Notes: a model not told the origin generated them from the letters alone. A stretch of 64,000 bases of DNA from Sphingomonas sp. Root720 (GCF_001428605.1 NZ_LMID01000012.1:372001-436000); one strand, 5' to 3'; numbered from the stretch's first letter, positions 51,718 to 61,249 are shown. Numbers and translations: made by a program.

Positions 51718-52515
51718 TCATGATCCGCGACGGGACCCCGTGATTTCCGTCGCGCCGGTGCGCACCGGCAGGCCAGCCGCGCGAAGCGCCGCATGCGCCT
51801 CGGCCACGCTGTACTGGCCGAAGTGAAAGATCGAGGCGGCGAGCACCGCGCTGGCCCCGCCGCTGGTGACGCCCTCGACGAGATGGTCGAGATTACCGAC
51901 CCCGCCGCTCGCGATCACCGGCACCGGCACCGCATCGGCGATCGCGCGGGTCAGCGCCAGATCGTAGCCGTCGCGGGTGCCGTCGCGGTCCATCGAGGTC
52001 AGCAATATCTCGCCCGCGCCCAGCGCGGCGAGGCGTTTCGCATGCTCGACCGCGTCGATCCCGGTCGGCTTGCGGCCGCCATGGGTGTAGATTTCCCATC
52101 TGCCGGGGCCGACATTGCGCGCGTCGACCGCGCCGACCACGCATTGCGCGCCGAAGCGTTCGGCCATCTCGGCGCAGAGCTCGGGCCGCGCCACCGCCGC
52201 CGAGTTGACCGCGACCTTGTCCGCCCCCGCGAGCAGCAGCGCACGCGCGTCGTCGGCGCTGCGGACGCCGCCGCCGACCGTCAGCGGCATGAAGCACACC
52301 GCCGCCGTCCGCGCGACGACGTCGAGGATCGTGCCGCGCCCCTCATGGCTGGCGGTGATGTCGAGGAAGCACAGCTCGTCCGCGCCGGCCGCGTCATAGA
52401 CCCGCGCCTGTTCGACCGGATCGCCCGCATCGGCGAGGTCGACGAAGTTGACGCCCTTGACCACGCGCCCGCCGGCGACGTCGAGACAGGGAATGACGCG
52501 GACCCGGACGGTCAT
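51718..52515 (-). CDS. hisF: Imidazole glycerol phosphate synthase cyclase subunit
   Basis: TIM-barrel partner of HisH that builds imidazole-glycerol phosphate and AICAR. 265 residues. Catalytic Asp in [14 protein letters not shown] (residue 11) and Asp in VVGAVDARN (near 130), phosphate loops [11 protein letters not shown] and [11 protein letters not shown]. Slightly longer C-terminus than usual. It overlaps hisA by 4 bp and is the last gene of hisB-hisH-hisA-hisF. Confidence 0.97.
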   Translation of the reverse strand: MTVRVRVIPCLDVAGGRVVKGVNFVDLADAGDPVEQARVYDAAGADELCFLDITASHEGRGTILDVVARTAAVCFMPLTVGGGVRSADDARALLLAGADKVAVNSAAVARPELCAEMAERFGAQCVVGAVDARNVGPGRWEIYTHGGRKPTGIDAVEHAKRLAALGAGEILLTSMDRDGTRDGYDLALTRAIADAVPVPVIASGGVGNLDHLVEGVTSGGASAVLAASIFHFGQYSVAEAHAALRAAGLPVRTGATEITGSRRGS

Positions 52516-53243
52516 CCCCGTGCCACCTTCAGCGCCTCGGCGAGGTCGAGCCGCCCGTCATAGAGCGCGCGACCGGTGATCACGCCCTCGATGCCGTCGA
52601 CGGCGTGCGGGGTCAGCGCCTCGATGTCGGCGATGCTCGCGACGCCGCCGCTGGCGATGACCGGGATGCTGGCATGGCGGGCGAGCGCGACCGTGGCCTC
52701 GACATTGCAGCCCTTGAGCAGGCCGTCGCGGCCGACGTCGGTGAACAGCAGCGATGCGACCCCGGCATCGGCGAAGCGATCGGCGAGGTCGGTGACGCCG
52801 ACGGTCGAGACCTCGGCCCAGCCATGGGTCGCGACATAGCCGTCGCGCGCGTCGACGCCGACGACGATCCGGCCGGGCAGCGCCTTCGCCGCTTCCCTGA
52901 CCAGATCGGGGTTCTGGAGCGCCGCGGTGCCGATGATCACCCGCTCGACGCCGAGGCCGAGCCAGCGGTCGATTCCGGCGCGGTCGCGGATGCCGCCGCC
53001 CAGCTCGACCTTGCCCGGAAAGGCCCTGACGATCGCCTCGACCGCCTCGGCATTGACCGCGCGGCCGGCGAAGGCGCCATCGAGATCGACGACGTGGAGC
53101 CATTCGGCCCCCGCCTCGGCGAAGCGGCGCGCCTGGTCGGCGGGGTCGTCGCCATAGACGGTGGCGCGGTCCATGTCGCCCTCGGCGAGGCGAACGACCT
53201 GGCCGCCCTTAAGGTCGATCGCGGGGAAGACGATGATGCTCAC
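52512..53243 (-). CDS. hisA: Phosphoribosylformimino-AICAR isomerase (ProFAR isomerase)
   Basis: TIM-barrel isomerase of the histidine pathway. 243 residues. Acid/base Asp in [14 protein letters not shown] (residue 8) and Asp in [13 protein letters not shown] (near 129), plus [19 protein letters not shown] start. Its Shine-Dalgarno GGAGGAA lies 9 bp upstream and is the very end of the inverted repeat at 53251-53359, so the repeat contributes to expression of the gene. Confidence 0.97.
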   Translation of the reverse strand: MSIIVFPAIDLKGGQVVRLAEGDMDRATVYGDDPADQARRFAEAGAEWLHVVDLDGAFAGRAVNAEAVEAIVRAFPGKVELGGGIRDRAGIDRWLGLGVERVIIGTAALQNPDLVREAAKALPGRIVVGVDARDGYVATHGWAEVSTVGVTDLADRFADAGVASLLFTDVGRDGLLKGCNVEATVALARHASIPVIASGGVASIADIEALTPHAVDGIEGVITGRALYDGRLDLAEALKVARG

Positions 53244-53250
53244 TGATTGA

Positions 53251-53359
53251 TTCCTCCCCGGTGCGGGGAGGGGGACCATGCGCAGCATGCTGGAGGGGCT
53301 TTCGCCCCTCTCCCCTCCACCGCACGGTGTGCGGTCCCCCTCCCCGTGCCGGGGAGGAA
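53251..53359. repeat. 109-bp inverted repeat inside the his operon
   Basis: Arms TTCCTCCCCGGTGCGGGGAG... and ...CTCCCCGTGCCGGGGAGGAA pair over about 27 bp with two or three mismatches. Two smaller hairpins lie within (GAGGGGC-TTTC-GCCCCTC and ACCGCA-CGG-TGTGCGGT). It differs in sequence from the CGTCAT family. On the transcript it separates hisH from hisA, and its last bases are the hisA ribosome-binding site. Could slow RNA decay or modulate translation. Confidence 0.8.
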
Positions 53360-53373
53360 CTGAAATCTGGTCG

Positions 53374-54000
53374 TCACGGCTTCCACGCCAGGAAGCGCGC
53401 CAGCAGCTCCAGCCCATAGGCCTGGCTCTTCTCCGGGTGGAACTGGACGCCGACGATGTTGTCGCGCCCGACCGCGCCGGTGATCGGGCCGCCATGGTCG
53501 GTGGTGGCGAGGCGGTCGACGGGGTCGGCGACGTCGAACACATAGCTGTGCAGATAATAGGCCTCGCCCGGCACGATCAGCGGATGATCGCGGGTCGGCA
53601 CGACGTCGTTCCAGCCCATGTGCGGAACCTTGTGGCCGGGTCCCGGCGTCATCAGCCGGACGTCGCCGCCGATCCAGCCGAGCCCCGGCGTGCGGCCATG
53701 CTCATGCCCCGCATCGGCCAGCAGCTGCATGCCGACGCAGACCCCGAGGAAGGGAACGCCGCGCCCGCGCACCGCCGTCTCCATCGCCGCGACCATGCCG
53801 GGAATGGCGGTCAGCCCGCCCATGCACGCGCCGAATGCGCCGACGCCCGGCAGCACGATCCGGTCGGCGCGGGCGACGCGCTCGGGGTCGGCGGTGACGG
53901 TCGGCTCGCCGCCCGCCGCCCTGAGCGCATTCTCGACCGATCTCAGATTGCCCGCGCCATAATCGATCAGCGCGATCGTTTCGGCCAATCCCCCTGGCAC
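53374..54000 (-). CDS. hisH: Imidazole glycerol phosphate synthase glutaminase subunit
   Basis: Class I amidotransferase that feeds ammonia to HisF. About 208 residues. Catalytic triad: Cys in LGVCVGMQLL near residue 87, and His and Glu in QFHPEKSQ. Also ALIDYGAGNLRSVENAL and GVGAFGACMGGL. The start is uncertain: GTG at 54000 stands one base after the hisB stop with AAGGGG upstream, and TTG at 53988 is an alternative. The long hairpin follows its stop. Confidence 0.95.
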   Translation of the reverse strand: MPGGLAETIALIDYGAGNLRSVENALRAAGGEPTVTADPERVARADRIVLPGVGAFGACMGGLTAIPGMVAAMETAVRGRGVPFLGVCVGMQLLADAGHEHGRTPGLGWIGGDVRLMTPGPGHKVPHMGWNDVVPTRDHPLIVPGEAYYLHSYVFDVADPVDRLATTDHGGPITGAVGRDNIVGVQFHPEKSQAYGLELLARFLAWKP

Positions 54001-54001
54001 C

Positions 54002-54589
54002 TCAGAGCATCCCCTTGGTCGACGGGATCGAATCGGCCTTGCGCGGATCGATCTCGACCGCGGTGCGCAGAGCACGGGCCAGGCCCTTGTAGCAGCTCTC
54101 GACGATATGATGCTGGTTGGTGCCGTAGAGATTCTCGACGTGCAGGGTGATCCCCGCCGCCTGCGCGAAGCTCTGGAACCAGTGCTCGATCAGCTCGGTG
54201 TCCCATTCGCCGAGGCGCGGGCCCTTGAGGTCGACCTTCCACACCGTCCACGGCCGGCCCGAAACGTCCAGCGCGACGCGGGTCAGCGTCTCGTCCATCG
54301 GCGCATAGGCGTGGCCGTAGCGGGTGATGCCCTTCTTGGTCCCGAGCGCCTTGGCCAGCGCCTCGCCGATCGCGATGCCGCAATCCTCGGTGGTGTGGTG
54401 CTGGTCGATATGGAGGTCGCCCGCGATCTTCACGGTCAGGTCGATCAGCGAATGGCGCGACAGCTGCTCGAGCATATGGTCGAGGAAGCCGATCCCGGTC
54501 GACACGGCATAGGCGCCGGTGCCGTCGAGGTTCAGCTCCACCGAAATGCCGGTCTCGCTGGTGTTGCGCGTGATCGATGCGGTCCGCAT
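54002..54589 (-). CDS. hisB: Imidazoleglycerol-phosphate dehydratase
   Basis: Manganese enzyme dehydrating imidazole-glycerol phosphate. 195 residues: dehydratase only, without the histidinol-phosphatase part of enteric HisB. Metal sites in [14 protein letters not shown] near residue 37, [17 protein letters not shown] and [17 protein letters not shown]. First gene of the four-gene his operon; a promoter is seen upstream. Confidence 0.97.
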   Translation of the reverse strand: MRTASITRNTSETGISVELNLDGTGAYAVSTGIGFLDHMLEQLSRHSLIDLTVKIAGDLHIDQHHTTEDCGIAIGEALAKALGTKKGITRYGHAYAPMDETLTRVALDVSGRPWTVWKVDLKGPRLGEWDTELIEHWFQSFAQAAGITLHVENLYGTNQHHIVESCYKGLARALRTAVEIDPRKADSIPSTKGML

Positions 54590-54620
54590 GGCCGCTCCCC
54601 TGATCCTGTGGCCTCAAGCT

Positions 54621-54640
54621 GTGTGGCAAAACCCCCACAC
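54621..54640 (-). other. Small hairpin in the hisB leader
   Basis: GTGTGG...CCACAC forms a 6-bp stem around CAAAACCC (plus-strand reading) 5 to 25 nt after the predicted transcription start of the his operon. No His-rich leader peptide is seen, so classical attenuation is not supported. Confidence 0.35.
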
Positions 54641-54651
54641 GGGTCGGCGTC

Positions 54652-54679
54652 GCTATAGCGAGGTTGCGCCGCGCTGCAA
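54652..54679 (-). promoter_or_regulatory. Predicted promoter of the hisBHAF operon
   Basis: Minus strand: TTGCAG (54679-54674), a 16-bp spacer, TATAGC (54657-54652). The transcript would start near 54645, some 55 bp before hisB. Divergent from sspB, whose own promoter must lie in the same 133-bp gap. Confidence 0.5.
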
Positions 54680-54722
54680 CGCACGACTTGACCCGGCGGG
54701 GTCGAGCGTCCACCAAAGCGCC

Positions 54723-55214
54723 ATGAGCGACCAAGCGCCCGACAGCCTGATTCCCTACGACGAAATCGTCCAGGAGGCGCTTCGCGCCGTGGTCGGCCGC
54801 GTGCTGGGCGAGGTCGAGAAGGCGGGTGGCCTTCCCGGCGACCATCATTTCTACATCACCTTCAAGACCCAGGGCCAAGGCGTCGATATTCCGAAGCACC
54901 TGGTCGAGCGTTTCCCCGACGAGATGACGATCGTCATCCAGAACCGCTTCTGGGACCTGAAGGTGGCGAGCGACGGCTTCGAGGTCGGCCTGTCGTTCAA
55001 CCAGGTTCCCGCCCGGCTGATCATCCCGTTCGCGGCGGTGACGGGCTTCGTCGATCCCGCGGTCAACTTCGCGCTCCAGTTCCAGGCGCAGGCCGACGAC
55101 GCGAGCGAGGACACCGGCCACAGCTCGGCCGGCAACGACGCCCCCGCCGTGGCAGCCGCCCCGGTCGAGGACGGCTCGAACGTGGTATCGGTCGACTTCA
55201 CGCGGAAGAAGTAA
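54723..55214 (+). CDS. sspB: SspB-type ClpXP adaptor protein (alphaproteobacterial)
   Basis: Delivers ssrA-tagged or other substrates to ClpXP. 163 residues: dimer domain with IPYDEIVQEALRAVVGRVL, HHFYITFKTQGQGVDIP, QNRFWDLKVASDGFEVGLSF and RLIIPFAAVTGFVDP, then a disordered Ala/Asp-rich linker and a C-terminal ClpX-binding tail (VVSVDFTRKK), the usual SspB layout. Start ATG at 54723. Confidence 0.93.
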   Translation: MSDQAPDSLIPYDEIVQEALRAVVGRVLGEVEKAGGLPGDHHFYITFKTQGQGVDIPKHLVERFPDEMTIVIQNRFWDLKVASDGFEVGLSFNQVPARLIIPFAAVTGFVDPAVNFALQFQAQADDASEDTGHSSAGNDAPAVAAAPVEDGSNVVSVDFTRKK

Positions 55215-55247
55215 CGGGCTTCCGGGCCTCTCCCCACTCCCCCAGCG

Positions 55248-55337
55248 CGTCATTCCAGCGAAAGCTGAATCTCAGGCAGCTCGTGTGATGGGCTCTTCTC
55301 CCGATCTCATGAGACCCCCGCCTTCGCTGGGGTGACG
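55248..55337. repeat. 90-bp CGTCAT inverted repeat
   Basis: CGTCATTCCAGCGAAAGCTG... at the left, ...CCGCCTTCGCTGGGGTGACG at the right, with a variable middle including CTCATGAGAC, which also occurs in the copy at 43041. Intergenic between sspB and fumC, both on the plus strand, leaving 119 bp before the fumC start. Confidence 0.8.
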
Positions 55338-55456
55338 GGATGTGATGGGTGTCGCCGTACTCGAAGATTCCCAGCACCCCGGAATACGCCTGGGGCCTTG
55401 GATGCGGGGAGCCACTTCCCATCTTCGATGGGACCCAAATCGAGGATCTCACCTCC

Positions 55457-56851
55457 ATGCCCACCGATACCCGCACCGAAACCGACAGCTTCGGCCCGAT
55501 CGAAGTCCCTGCCTCGGCCTATTGGGGCGCGCAGACCCAGCGGTCGATCGCGAATTTCCCCTTCGGGCCCGAGGAGCGGATGCCGATCGGGATCGTCCAT
55601 GCGCTGGCGCTGGTGAAGCAGGCGGCGGCGCGGGTGAACCTCACCCATGGCCTCGACGCGACGCTCGCCGATGCGATCGAGGCGGCGGCGGCGGAGGTGG
55701 CCGACGGCAGGCTCGACGATCATTTCCCGCTGGTGATCTGGCAGACCGGCTCGGGCACCCAGTCGAACATGAACGTCAACGAGGTGATCGCCGGCCGCGC
55801 CAACGAGATGCTGACCGGCACGCGCGGCGGCAAGAGCCCGGTCCACCCCAACGACCATGTCAACATGGGCCAGTCGTCGAACGACAGCTTCCCGACCGCG
55901 CTCCACATCGCCGCCGGCCTCGCCGTCCATCGCCGCCTCTATCCCGCGCTGGAAGCGATGCAGGAGGAACTGATCGCCAAGGCGCTGGCGTGGGACGACA
56001 TCGTCAAGATCGGCCGCACCCATCTCCAGGACGCGACGCCGCTGACGCTGGGCCAGGAATTCTCGGGCTATGCAGCGCAGCTCATCGCCTGCCGCCGGCG
56101 GCTCGAAGGCGCGGTGGGCGGCGGAATCATGAAGCTGGCGCAGGGCGGCACCGCCGTCGGCACCGGGCTCAACGCGGCGCCGGGCTTCGCCGAGGCGATC
56201 GCCGCCGAGATCGCGTCGCTCGCCGGACTGCCCTTCGTCACCGCGCCCAACAAGTTCGAGGCGCTGGCCTCGAACGACCCCCTCGTCCACCTGTCGGGCT
56301 CGCTCGGCACGCTCGCGGTCGCGCTCACCAAGATCGCCAACGACATCCGCCTGCTCGGATCGGGCCCGCGCTCGGGCCTCGGCGAGCTGGTCCTGCCCGA
56401 GAACGAGCCCGGCAGCTCGATCATGCCGGGCAAGGTCAATCCCACCCAGTGCGAGATGCTGACGATGGTCGCCGCACAGGTGATCGGCAACCATCAGGCG
56501 GTGACGGTCGGCGGGCTGCAGGGCCATCTCGAGCTCAACGTTTTCAAGCCGCTGATCGGCGCCGCGGTGCTGCGCTCGATCGCCCTGCTCGGCGTGGGCA
56601 TGGAGAGTTTCACCGAACGCGCGCTCAGGGGCATGGAGCCCGATCGCGCCCGGATCGCCGACCTCGTCGGCCGTTCGCTGATGCTGGTCACCGCGCTCGC
56701 CCCCGAAATCGGCTACGACAATGCCGCGAAGATCGCCAAGCACGCCCATCATGCCGGGCTCACCCTCAAGGAAGCCGGCCTCGATCTCGGCCTGATCGAC
56801 GAAGCGACCTTCGACCGGGTGGTGCGGCCCGAGGCGATGGTCGGGCGGTGA
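55457..56851 (+). CDS. fumC: Class II fumarate hydratase
   Basis: TCA-cycle enzyme converting fumarate to malate, homotetramer without Fe-S cluster. 464 residues. Superfamily signature [15 protein letters not shown] (residues about 315-329) plus [31 protein letters not shown] and [19 protein letters not shown]. The ATG at 55457 ([18 protein letters not shown]) matches the family start; upstream in-frame sequence overlaps the repeat region and is not coding. Confidence 0.97.
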   Translation: MPTDTRTETDSFGPIEVPASAYWGAQTQRSIANFPFGPEERMPIGIVHALALVKQAAARVNLTHGLDATLADAIEAAAAEVADGRLDDHFPLVIWQTGSGTQSNMNVNEVIAGRANEMLTGTRGGKSPVHPNDHVNMGQSSNDSFPTALHIAAGLAVHRRLYPALEAMQEELIAKALAWDDIVKIGRTHLQDATPLTLGQEFSGYAAQLIACRRRLEGAVGGGIMKLAQGGTAVGTGLNAAPGFAEAIAAEIASLAGLPFVTAPNKFEALASNDPLVHLSGSLGTLAVALTKIANDIRLLGSGPRSGLGELVLPENEPGSSIMPGKVNPTQCEMLTMVAAQVIGNHQAVTVGGLQGHLELNVFKPLIGAAVLRSIALLGVGMESFTERALRGMEPDRARIADLVGRSLMLVTALAPEIGYDNAAKIAKHAHHAGLTLKEAGLDLGLIDEATFDRVVRPEAMVGR

Positions 56852-56872
56852 TCCTGCGATAGGAGGATAGGT

Positions 56873-56962
56873 CGTCATTCCAGCGGAAGCCGGATCCTCC
56901 TGCCGTCTTCTTTTCTCGCCCGTGGGAACAGGCAGGAGGTCCTGGCTTTCGCCCGGATGACG
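56873..56962. repeat. 90-bp CGTCAT inverted repeat
   Basis: Left CGTCATTCCAGCGGAAGCCG... with CCTCCTGCC, right GGCAGGAGG... GGCTTTCGCCCGGATGACG. The stem is about 30 bp with a few mismatches. It begins 22 bp after the fumC stop and ends 70 bp before the next small gene. Confidence 0.8.
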
Positions 56963-57031
56963 GCGACGATGTGGAACTTCCCCGCCGTCCGCGCGCTTGC
57001 CCCTCCGAACATCCAACCGGAGAGTCCTCAC

Positions 57032-57256
57032 ATGATCGGCAAGCTGCTGGCCGCCTTCATCGGCCGCAAGATCGACCGCCGCGACGGCAAGGGTGGCGCG
57101 AAGGGTGCGCTGATGGGCGTCGCGGCCGCCAGCCTCGTCCGCCGCGCCGGTCCGCTCGCCCTGCTGGCGGGCGGCGCCTATGTCGCCAAGAAGGCCCTGG
57201 ACCATCACAAGGCCGAACGCCGGGCCGCCGAAACTCCGCCGCCCGGGAACATCTGA
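57032..57256 (+). CDS. Small glycine/alanine-rich membrane-associated protein
   Basis: 74 residues: MIGKLLAAFIGRKIDRRDGK, one hydrophobic stretch (AGPLALLAGGAYVAKKAL) and a charged tail. GGAGAG before the ATG supports translation. It resembles short proteins common in sphingomonads but no family is certain. It lies 67 bp before gmk in the same direction. Confidence 0.65.
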   Translation: MIGKLLAAFIGRKIDRRDGKGGAKGALMGVAAASLVRRAGPLALLAGGAYVAKKALDHHKAERRAAETPPPGNI

Positions 57257-57323
57257 ACGGCACCGACCGTTTTGGCCATGACGCAGGATTGACGCGGCGC
57301 CCCTGTCCGGGGCAAGTGCCGCC

Positions 57324-57965
57324 ATGGCCCATGTCAACCTAAAACGCCGCGGCGTGCTCTTCGTCCTCTCCTCGCCCTCGGGCGCCGGCAAGTCCACCAT
57401 CGCGCGCCGCCTGCTCGCCTCCGACGACAATCTGAAGATGTCGGTCTCGGCCACCACCCGGCCGATGCGCGCCGGCGAGGTCGATGGCGTCGACTATCAT
57501 TTCGTCGATCTCGAGAAATTCCGCGAAATGGTGTCGGACCACGAGTTCCTCGAATGGGCGCATGTCTTCAACCATCGCTACGGCAGCCCGCAGAAACCGA
57601 TCTACGAAATGCTCGACGCCGGGCTCGACGTGCTGTTCGACATCGACTGGCAGGGCGCGCAGCAGCTGCACCAGACCTGCGGGGGCGACGTCGTCCGCGT
57701 CTTCATCCTGCCGCCGTCGATGGCGGAGCTGGAGGACCGCCTGCGCAAGCGCGCGACCGACAGCGAGGAAGTGATCGTCGGCCGGATGCAGCGCGCCGCC
57801 GCCGAGGTCAGCCATTGGGACGGCTACGACTATGTGCTGATCAACGACGACGTCGATCGCTGCTTCGCCGAGGTGCAGCACATCCTCCAGGCCGAACGTC
57901 TCAAGCGCAGCCGCCAGACCGGTCTGATCGGGTTCATCCGCAAGCTGACGACGCCGCTGGGCTGA
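57324..57965 (+). CDS. gmk: Guanylate kinase
   Basis: Phosphorylates GMP to GDP with ATP. 213 residues. P-loop SSPSGAGKSTIARRL near residue 15, GMP-binding SVSATTRPMRAGEVDGVDYH and EWAHVFNHRYGSPQ, and lid region RKRATDSEEVIVGRMQRA. ATG start as drawn; some family members begin a few residues later. Downstream is a membrane protein gene with its own ribosome site. Confidence 0.97.
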   Translation: MAHVNLKRRGVLFVLSSPSGAGKSTIARRLLASDDNLKMSVSATTRPMRAGEVDGVDYHFVDLEKFREMVSDHEFLEWAHVFNHRYGSPQKPIYEMLDAGLDVLFDIDWQGAQQLHQTCGGDVVRVFILPPSMAELEDRLRKRATDSEEVIVGRMQRAAAEVSHWDGYDYVLINDDVDRCFAEVQHILQAERLKRSRQTGLIGFIRKLTTPLG

Positions 57966-58098
57966 TCGGCGCCCGGCGGGCCGGATGCGGCCCTCTGCGC
58001 CTGAGCCAGGCCGATAAAACCACAGCCTGCCGCAGTTTTGCTTGCGCCGACCGGTCATTGGCCTAGCCTCCCCGATTGGAAATGATGGGAGGGCCCGA

Positions 58099-58662
58099 AT
58101 GGCCAGGACGATGATCGGCGGTGTCTTCGCCGGTGCCGCGCTATATCTGATCGGTTTCATCTTCTGGGGAACGCCGCTCAGCCAGCTCGCCTTCAACCGG
58201 CTCGAACAGCCGCAGTCGGCCGCGTTGCAGCAGGCGCTCGCCGAAACCCTGACGACGAGCGGAACGGGCACCTATTCGGTGCCGGCGACCGGCACCGCGA
58301 TCGGCGACATGGCGTTCGCGCGCGGGCCGGTGGCGATGATCCATTTCAACACGTCCGGCTTCCCGATCGTCGACGGCGGATCGCTCGGCAGCGGCTTCAT
58401 CCTGGCGATCGTCACCGGGCTGATCATCGCGCTGGCGATGGGCGCGGTCGGATCGCGGATCACCGATTTCGCCAGCCGCGCGCGGATCGCCGTGCTGTTC
58501 GCACTCGCCGCCACGCTCTACACCGAGATCGGCCAGCCGATCTTCAACCATTTCGGCCAAGGCTACTGGATCTACCTGTTCATCAGCGATTTCGTCGGCC
58601 TGTCGGTCGCCGGGCTGATCATCGCACGCTGGTTCCTGCCGAGGGGCGGCATATTGAGCTGA
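58099..58662 (+). CDS. Integral membrane protein of unknown function
   Basis: 187 residues with four hydrophobic segments: MIGGVFAGAALYLIGFIFW at the front, SGFILAIVTGLIIALAMGAV, IAVLFALAATLYTEIG and FISDFVGLSVAGLIIARWF. A soluble loop (about 30-90) sits between the first two. GGAGGG before the ATG fixes the start. It looks like a conserved sphingomonad/caulobacter hypothetical; no function suggested by neighbours. Confidence 0.7.
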   Translation: MARTMIGGVFAGAALYLIGFIFWGTPLSQLAFNRLEQPQSAALQQALAETLTTSGTGTYSVPATGTAIGDMAFARGPVAMIHFNTSGFPIVDGGSLGSGFILAIVTGLIIALAMGAVGSRITDFASRARIAVLFALAATLYTEIGQPIFNHFGQGYWIYLFISDFVGLSVAGLIIARWFLPRGGILS

Positions 58663-58717
58663 GCGTCCCGGCCATGCGCCGGGATGCGGGAAGCGCCTTC
58701 AGACCCCCGCCGCCGGC

Positions 58718-59410
58718 TCAGACCAGCAGCGCCAGGAAACGGGCGGCGGCCTTGAAATCGGCGCGGTGATGTTCGCGGGCGCGGGTGGCGAGTTCGTCCT
58801 CCCCCCACCGCTCGACCTGCCACAGCTCGTCGAGATGCGCGGTGGCGAAGGCCTGCTCGACGTCGATCCGCCCTTCCGCGATCGCCAGCGCGATCACCAG
58901 CGAACCGGCGATGGTGACGAGCGGCTGCAGCGCGGCGAGGTGGAAGGCGCCATATGCGGCGACCGCGGCCGACAGGCGCCGGACCGTCTCGTCGGGCTGG
59001 GCGCGGTGGACGATTCCGGCGACGGTCTCGAAGCGGACGTCGTAGCGCCGGCCGGCCCAGGCGAGCAGTGGGTCCCACGCCCCGGCCTGCCGCGCGACCA
59101 GTTCGGCGGGGCTGTCGGCGCGGTAGCAGAGCAGGTCGGTTTCGGCATAGGCGGCGAGGCCCTGCGCGAAGGCGGCGGGATCGGGGGCGACCCGGTCGAT
59201 CGCGGCGTTGGCGAGGCCGGTCAGCGGCATGCTCCGCGGATCGATGTCCTCGCGCTGCGCGTCCCATTCGGCCGCGACGGCATGGGCCAGCGCCGATGTC
59301 GGCAGCGCGAGGTCGGCGCGCGCCGGGGTCTTCACCGCCCGTCCGTCGAGGCGGATCGCATGGCCGCCCGCCACGGGCTCGACCGAAACCTGCTTGTAGA
59401 ATCGCTTCAT
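58718..59410 (-). CDS. ATP12 family F1-ATPase assembly chaperone
   Basis: Soluble chaperone for the F1 alpha subunit in mitochondria and alphaproteobacteria. 230 residues: FYKQVSVEPVAGGHAIRLDG at the N-terminus, TPARADLALPTSALAHAVAAEW, DPRSMPLTGLANAAIDRV, ETDLLCYRAD and DPLLAWA with the C-terminal helical core EDELATRAREHHRADF. The gene follows an HAD gene and rluC on the same strand. Confidence 0.93.
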   Translation of the reverse strand: MKRFYKQVSVEPVAGGHAIRLDGRAVKTPARADLALPTSALAHAVAAEWDAQREDIDPRSMPLTGLANAAIDRVAPDPAAFAQGLAAYAETDLLCYRADSPAELVARQAGAWDPLLAWAGRRYDVRFETVAGIVHRAQPDETVRRLSAAVAAYGAFHLAALQPLVTIAGSLVIALAIAEGRIDVEQAFATAHLDELWQVERWGEDELATRAREHHRADFKAAARFLALLV

Positions 59411-59423
59411 GGCTGTTCCGGCT

Positions 59424-60116
59424 TCATGATTGGGCCGATAGCGCCAGTCGCAGGATCTCGGGAAGCTGGTCCGGCCGGTCGGCGACGAAATCGGCGCCCT
59501 CGTCGAACAGCTCGCGCGGCGCATGATAGCCCCAGGCGACGCCGATCGTGGCGCAGCCGGCATTGACCCCCATGCCGATGTCGAAGCTGGTATCGCCGAT
59601 CATCGCGCTGGTCGCCGGGATCGCGCCGGCGTCGGCCATCGCCTGGATGATCATCGACGGGTGCGGCTTGGACGGATGGCGATCGGCGGTCTGCAGCGAG
59701 ACGAACATCCGTTCGATGCCGTGCGCCTCGAGACAATGCCTGAGCCCGCGATCGGACTTGCCGGTCGCCACCGCGAGCATCCAGCCCTCCGCTTCCAGGG
59801 CGCGCAGCGATTCGGCCACGCCGGGGAAGAGCGGCTCGTCGACCTGGCCCGCCCCGCGCATCGCCTGGAAGGCGCGCTTGTAGGTCTCGCCGACCTGGAC
59901 GTGCAGGCCATGGTCGGCATCGGGCAGCAGCATCGCCACCGCCTGGGTCAGGCTCAGCCCGACCACGCGGCGAATCGCCGGGTCGGCGGGCGGCGGCAGC
60001 TTCTCCGCCGCGAAGGCCTCCGCCATCGCCCGGCAGATATTGGCCTGGCTGTCGACCAGCGTTCCGTCGCAGTCGAAGACGGCCAGTCGGTTCGGCCCGG
60101 TGCCGATCATGCTCAT
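59424..60116 (-). CDS. HAD family hydrolase (phosphoglycolate phosphatase-like)
   Basis: 230 residues. Nucleophile FDCDGTLVDSQANI near residue 14, four-helix cap, motif II VATGKSDRGL, Lys motif HPSKPHPSMI and acidic motif IGDTSFDIGMGVNAG. Pattern is that of Gph/PgpX-type phosphatases; the true substrate is unknown. It overlaps rluC by 4 bp (ATGA) and is followed 13 bp later by atp12. Confidence 0.9.
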   Translation of the reverse strand: MSMIGTGPNRLAVFDCDGTLVDSQANICRAMAEAFAAEKLPPPADPAIRRVVGLSLTQAVAMLLPDADHGLHVQVGETYKRAFQAMRGAGQVDEPLFPGVAESLRALEAEGWMLAVATGKSDRGLRHCLEAHGIERMFVSLQTADRHPSKPHPSMIIQAMADAGAIPATSAMIGDTSFDIGMGVNAGCATIGVAWGYHAPRELFDEGADFVADRPDQLPEILRLALSAQS

Positions 60117-61249
60117 TCCCGGCTGCGTCCCCGCCGCTCCCCCCGCCGGGCCTTGCGCGCGTCCTTGGCCTTGTGGGCGATCGCGCGGCGCTTGCCCTCG
60201 GCTGTGTCCGAGAACTTGACCTCGTCGATCGGCAGCACGTCGCCCTGCGCCTCCTCGAAGCCGAGATTGCGCAGCGTCTCCGCGAAATGGTCGGGCAGGT
60301 CGGCGACGACGTCGATCGCGCCGCCATCGGGATGGTCGACCTTCAGCCGCCGGGCGTGGAGGTGCATCTTGCGGCTGATCGTGCCCGACAGAAATGCTTC
60401 CATGCCGCCATATTTGCCGTCGCCGACGATCGGGTGGCCGATCGCCGCCATGTGGACGCGCAGCTGGTGGGTGCGGCCGGTATAGGGCTGCAGCTCGACC
60501 CAGCAGGCGCGGTTGCCGGCGCGCTCGATCACCCGGTAGCGGGTGCGCGCCGGGCTGCCTTCCTTCTCGTCGACATGCATCTTCTCGCCGCCGGTGCCCG
60601 GCTGCTTGCCGATCGGCAGCTCGATCATGCCGTCGGTGATCGAGGGCACGCCGGTGACGATCGCCCAATAGACCTTGCGCGCGGTACGGCTGCTGAACGC
60701 CTTGGCGAAATGCGCCGCGGCGCGCGACGTCCGCGCCAGCAGCAGCACGCCCGACGTGTCCTTGTCGAGCCGGTGGACGAGCTTTGGCCGGTTCTCGGCC
60801 TCGAACTGGAGACCGTCGAGCAGGCGATCGACATGATGCTCGGTCTTGGTGCCGCCCTGGGTCGCGAGGCCCGGCGGCTTGTTGATAACGATCGCCTGAC
60901 GATCCTGGTGGATGACGAAGCCGCGGACCAGCTCGACCTCCTCGGCCGACAGCGGTTCGCGCGGCGCGCGGGGCCGCGGCGCCTTGGCTGCGGTGGTCGC
61001 GGCGGCCGCCACCTCGGGCGGGGGCAGGCGGATGATCTGCCCCGCCTCGATCCGGTCGCCCGGGCCGACCCGCTTGCCGTTGAGCCGCAACTGGCCCGTG
61101 CGGGCCCAGCGCGAGACGATGTTGAAGCTGGTATCGGGCATGTGCCGCTTGAACCAGCGATCCAGCCGGATGCCGTCGTCATCGTCGGCGACGACGAACT
61201 GGCGCATCTCGGCCTGGGTGGCGGCAGTGCCGCTGGGGTCCTCGCTCAC
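60113..61249 (-). CDS. rluC: 23S rRNA pseudouridine synthase (RluA family, RluC/RluD-like)
   Basis: 378 residues: S4 RNA-binding domain (about 20-80; LDRWFKRHMPDTSF, LRLNGKRVGPGD), an Ala/Pro linker, then the catalytic domain with HRLDKDTSGVLLLAR (catalytic Asp near residue 165) and QPYTGRTHQLRVHM, and a strongly basic C-terminal tail (about 345-378, KDARKARRGERRGRSRE). The tail is longer than in E. coli RluC and may help bind rRNA. Overlaps crcB by 4 bp. Confidence 0.92.
   Translation of the reverse strand: MSEDPSGTAATQAEMRQFVVADDDDGIRLDRWFKRHMPDTSFNIVSRWARTGQLRLNGKRVGPGDRIEAGQIIRLPPPEVAAAATTAAKAPRPRAPREPLSAEEVELVRGFVIHQDRQAIVINKPPGLATQGGTKTEHHVDRLLDGLQFEAENRPKLVHRLDKDTSGVLLLARTSRAAAHFAKAFSSRTARKVYWAIVTGVPSITDGMIELPIGKQPGTGGEKMHVDEKEGSPARTRYRVIERAGNRACWVELQPYTGRTHQLRVHMAAIGHPIVGDGKYGGMEAFLSGTISRKMHLHARRLKVDHPDGGAIDVVADLPDHFAETLRNLGFEEAQGDVLPIDEVKFSDTAEGKRRAIAHKAKDARKARRGERRGRSRE

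Noticed and set aside
53251-53359. Rho-independent terminator splitting the his operon
   Set aside because: No T-tract follows either arm on the transcribed strand, and hisA needs the transcript to continue.
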